Assembly (NCBI GenBank): GCA_022702195.1
Contig: JAKONB010000081.1
Coordinates: 1-5,578 of the forward strand
Length of the DNA: 5,578 nt
Direction of reading: 5' to 3'
DNA from: Beijerinckiaceae bacterium
Lineage (GTDB): Bacteria > Pseudomonadota > Alphaproteobacteria > Rhizobiales > Beijerinckiaceae
Under the pieces are notes generated by a model. That model worked only from the letters and a program-made list of their open reading frames with translations, was not told where the DNA came from and ran no database searches. Numbering within the stretch: position 1 is the first letter of the stretch; the number at the start of each line of letters is the position of its first letter. Positions 5,147-5,578 of the stretch are shown here, piece by piece. The position numbers were made by a program, and so were the translations under genes.

Positions 5147-5578
5147 TCAGGCGGTGGCTTCGCCGTAGAGTTTCTCAACATGCTCCCAGTTCACGAGATT
5201 CTCGATGAACGCCTTGAGGTAGTCGGGACGACGGTTGCGATAATCGATGTAGTAGGAGTGCTCCCACACATCGACGCCGAGGATCGGCTTGGCGCCATGG
5301 ACCAGCGGGTTCTCGCCGTTGGGTGTCTTCAGGATCGCGAGTTTGCCGTCCTTGACCGCGAGCCAGGCCCAGCCCGAGCCGAACTGGCCGACGCCCGCCT
5401 GGATGAAGTCCGCCTTGAACTTGTCGAAGCCGCCGAGATCCTCGTCGATCTTCGCGGCCAGGGCCGCCGGGGCCGCGCCGCCGCCATTGGGCTTCATCCA
5501 GTTCCAGAAATGGAGGTGGTTGAAGTGCTGGCCGGCATTGTTGAACAGCGGCTGGTTGGTGCCGTAGGACGCCGTGAC
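5147..5578 (-). CDS. sodB: Superoxide dismutase, Fe/Mn family, probably iron type (partial, enters from right edge)
   Basis: This enzyme converts superoxide to oxygen and hydrogen peroxide in the cytoplasm. The last 143 residues are visible; the family is about 200 long, so some 55 N-terminal residues, including the first metal histidine, are outside. Within the visible part, three metal ligands can be seen: His21 in HFNHLHFW, and Asp103 and His107 in DVWEHSYY. The C-terminal NRRPDYLKAF and VNWEHVEKLY are typical. Metal preference: a glutamine (Gln17 in NNAGQHFNH) stands where FeSOD has its active-site Gln69 and MnSOD has glycine. A glycine (Gly88 in PNGENPL) stands where MnSOD has Gln146. 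Both point to iron, though cambialistic use of manganese is possible. The frame is open to the last base of the window. It is followed by a GC-rich hairpin, so it is probably transcribed separately from murJ. Confidence 0.95.
   Translation of the reverse strand, partial: VTASYGTNQPLFNNAGQHFNHLHFWNWMKPNGGGAAPAALAAKIDEDLGGFDKFKADFIQAGVGQFGSGWAWLAVKDGKLAILKTPNGENPLVHGAKPILGVDVWEHSYYIDYRNRRPDYLKAFIENLVNWEHVEKLYGEATA

Noticed and set aside
4996..5181. N-terminal extension of the murJ frame by 62 codons
   Set aside because: The added sequence is Pro/Arg/His-rich, overlaps the end of sodB and the hairpin block, and precedes a canonical MurJ amino end at 4995.
1..5578. A hidden novel system (defence, mobile element, CRISPR or RNA gene)
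   Set aside because: All stretches over about 150 bases are covered by six recognisable conserved genes. I saw no terminal repeats, array-like direct repeats, tRNA folds or unknown small genes in the gaps.

Overview
The window looks like ordinary chromosomal DNA from a GC-rich alphaproteobacterium. The argH, tlpA and iron-type superoxide dismutase sequences, the very high GC and the divergent argH/tlpA pair point to the order Hyphomicrobiales (Rhizobiales), most likely Methylobacterium/Methylorubrum. That genus call is from memory of such proteins, not from a search.

Layout from left to right. The 5' end of argH (argininosuccinate lyase) leaves the window on the minus strand. Divergent from it, with only about 50 bases between the starts, is tlpA, a membrane-anchored periplasmic thioredoxin-like protein. 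After a stem-loop and a short AT-richer stretch that probably holds a promoter comes a plus-strand methyl-accepting chemotaxis protein, whose start codon sits directly behind a leader hairpin. That gene converges on a minus-strand block: sodB (partial, entering from the right edge), murJ (lipid II flippase) and a haloacid dehalogenase type II gene. murJ and the dehalogenase gene are only 7 bases apart and probably form one transcript. sodB is set off from murJ by 151 bases of hairpin-forming DNA.

The genes do not form one pathway. They cover arginine synthesis, periplasmic thiol reduction (probably for cytochrome oxidase copper-site maturation), chemosensing, cell-wall precursor export, a hydrolase of uncertain physiological substrate, and oxidative-stress defence. 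I found no mobile element, CRISPR array, tRNA, rRNA or defence system, and no gene that looks recently transferred. The most noteworthy non-coding signals are the strong inverted repeats at three of the gene boundaries and in the chemoreceptor leader. Several touch stop codons, and none is followed by a U-tract.
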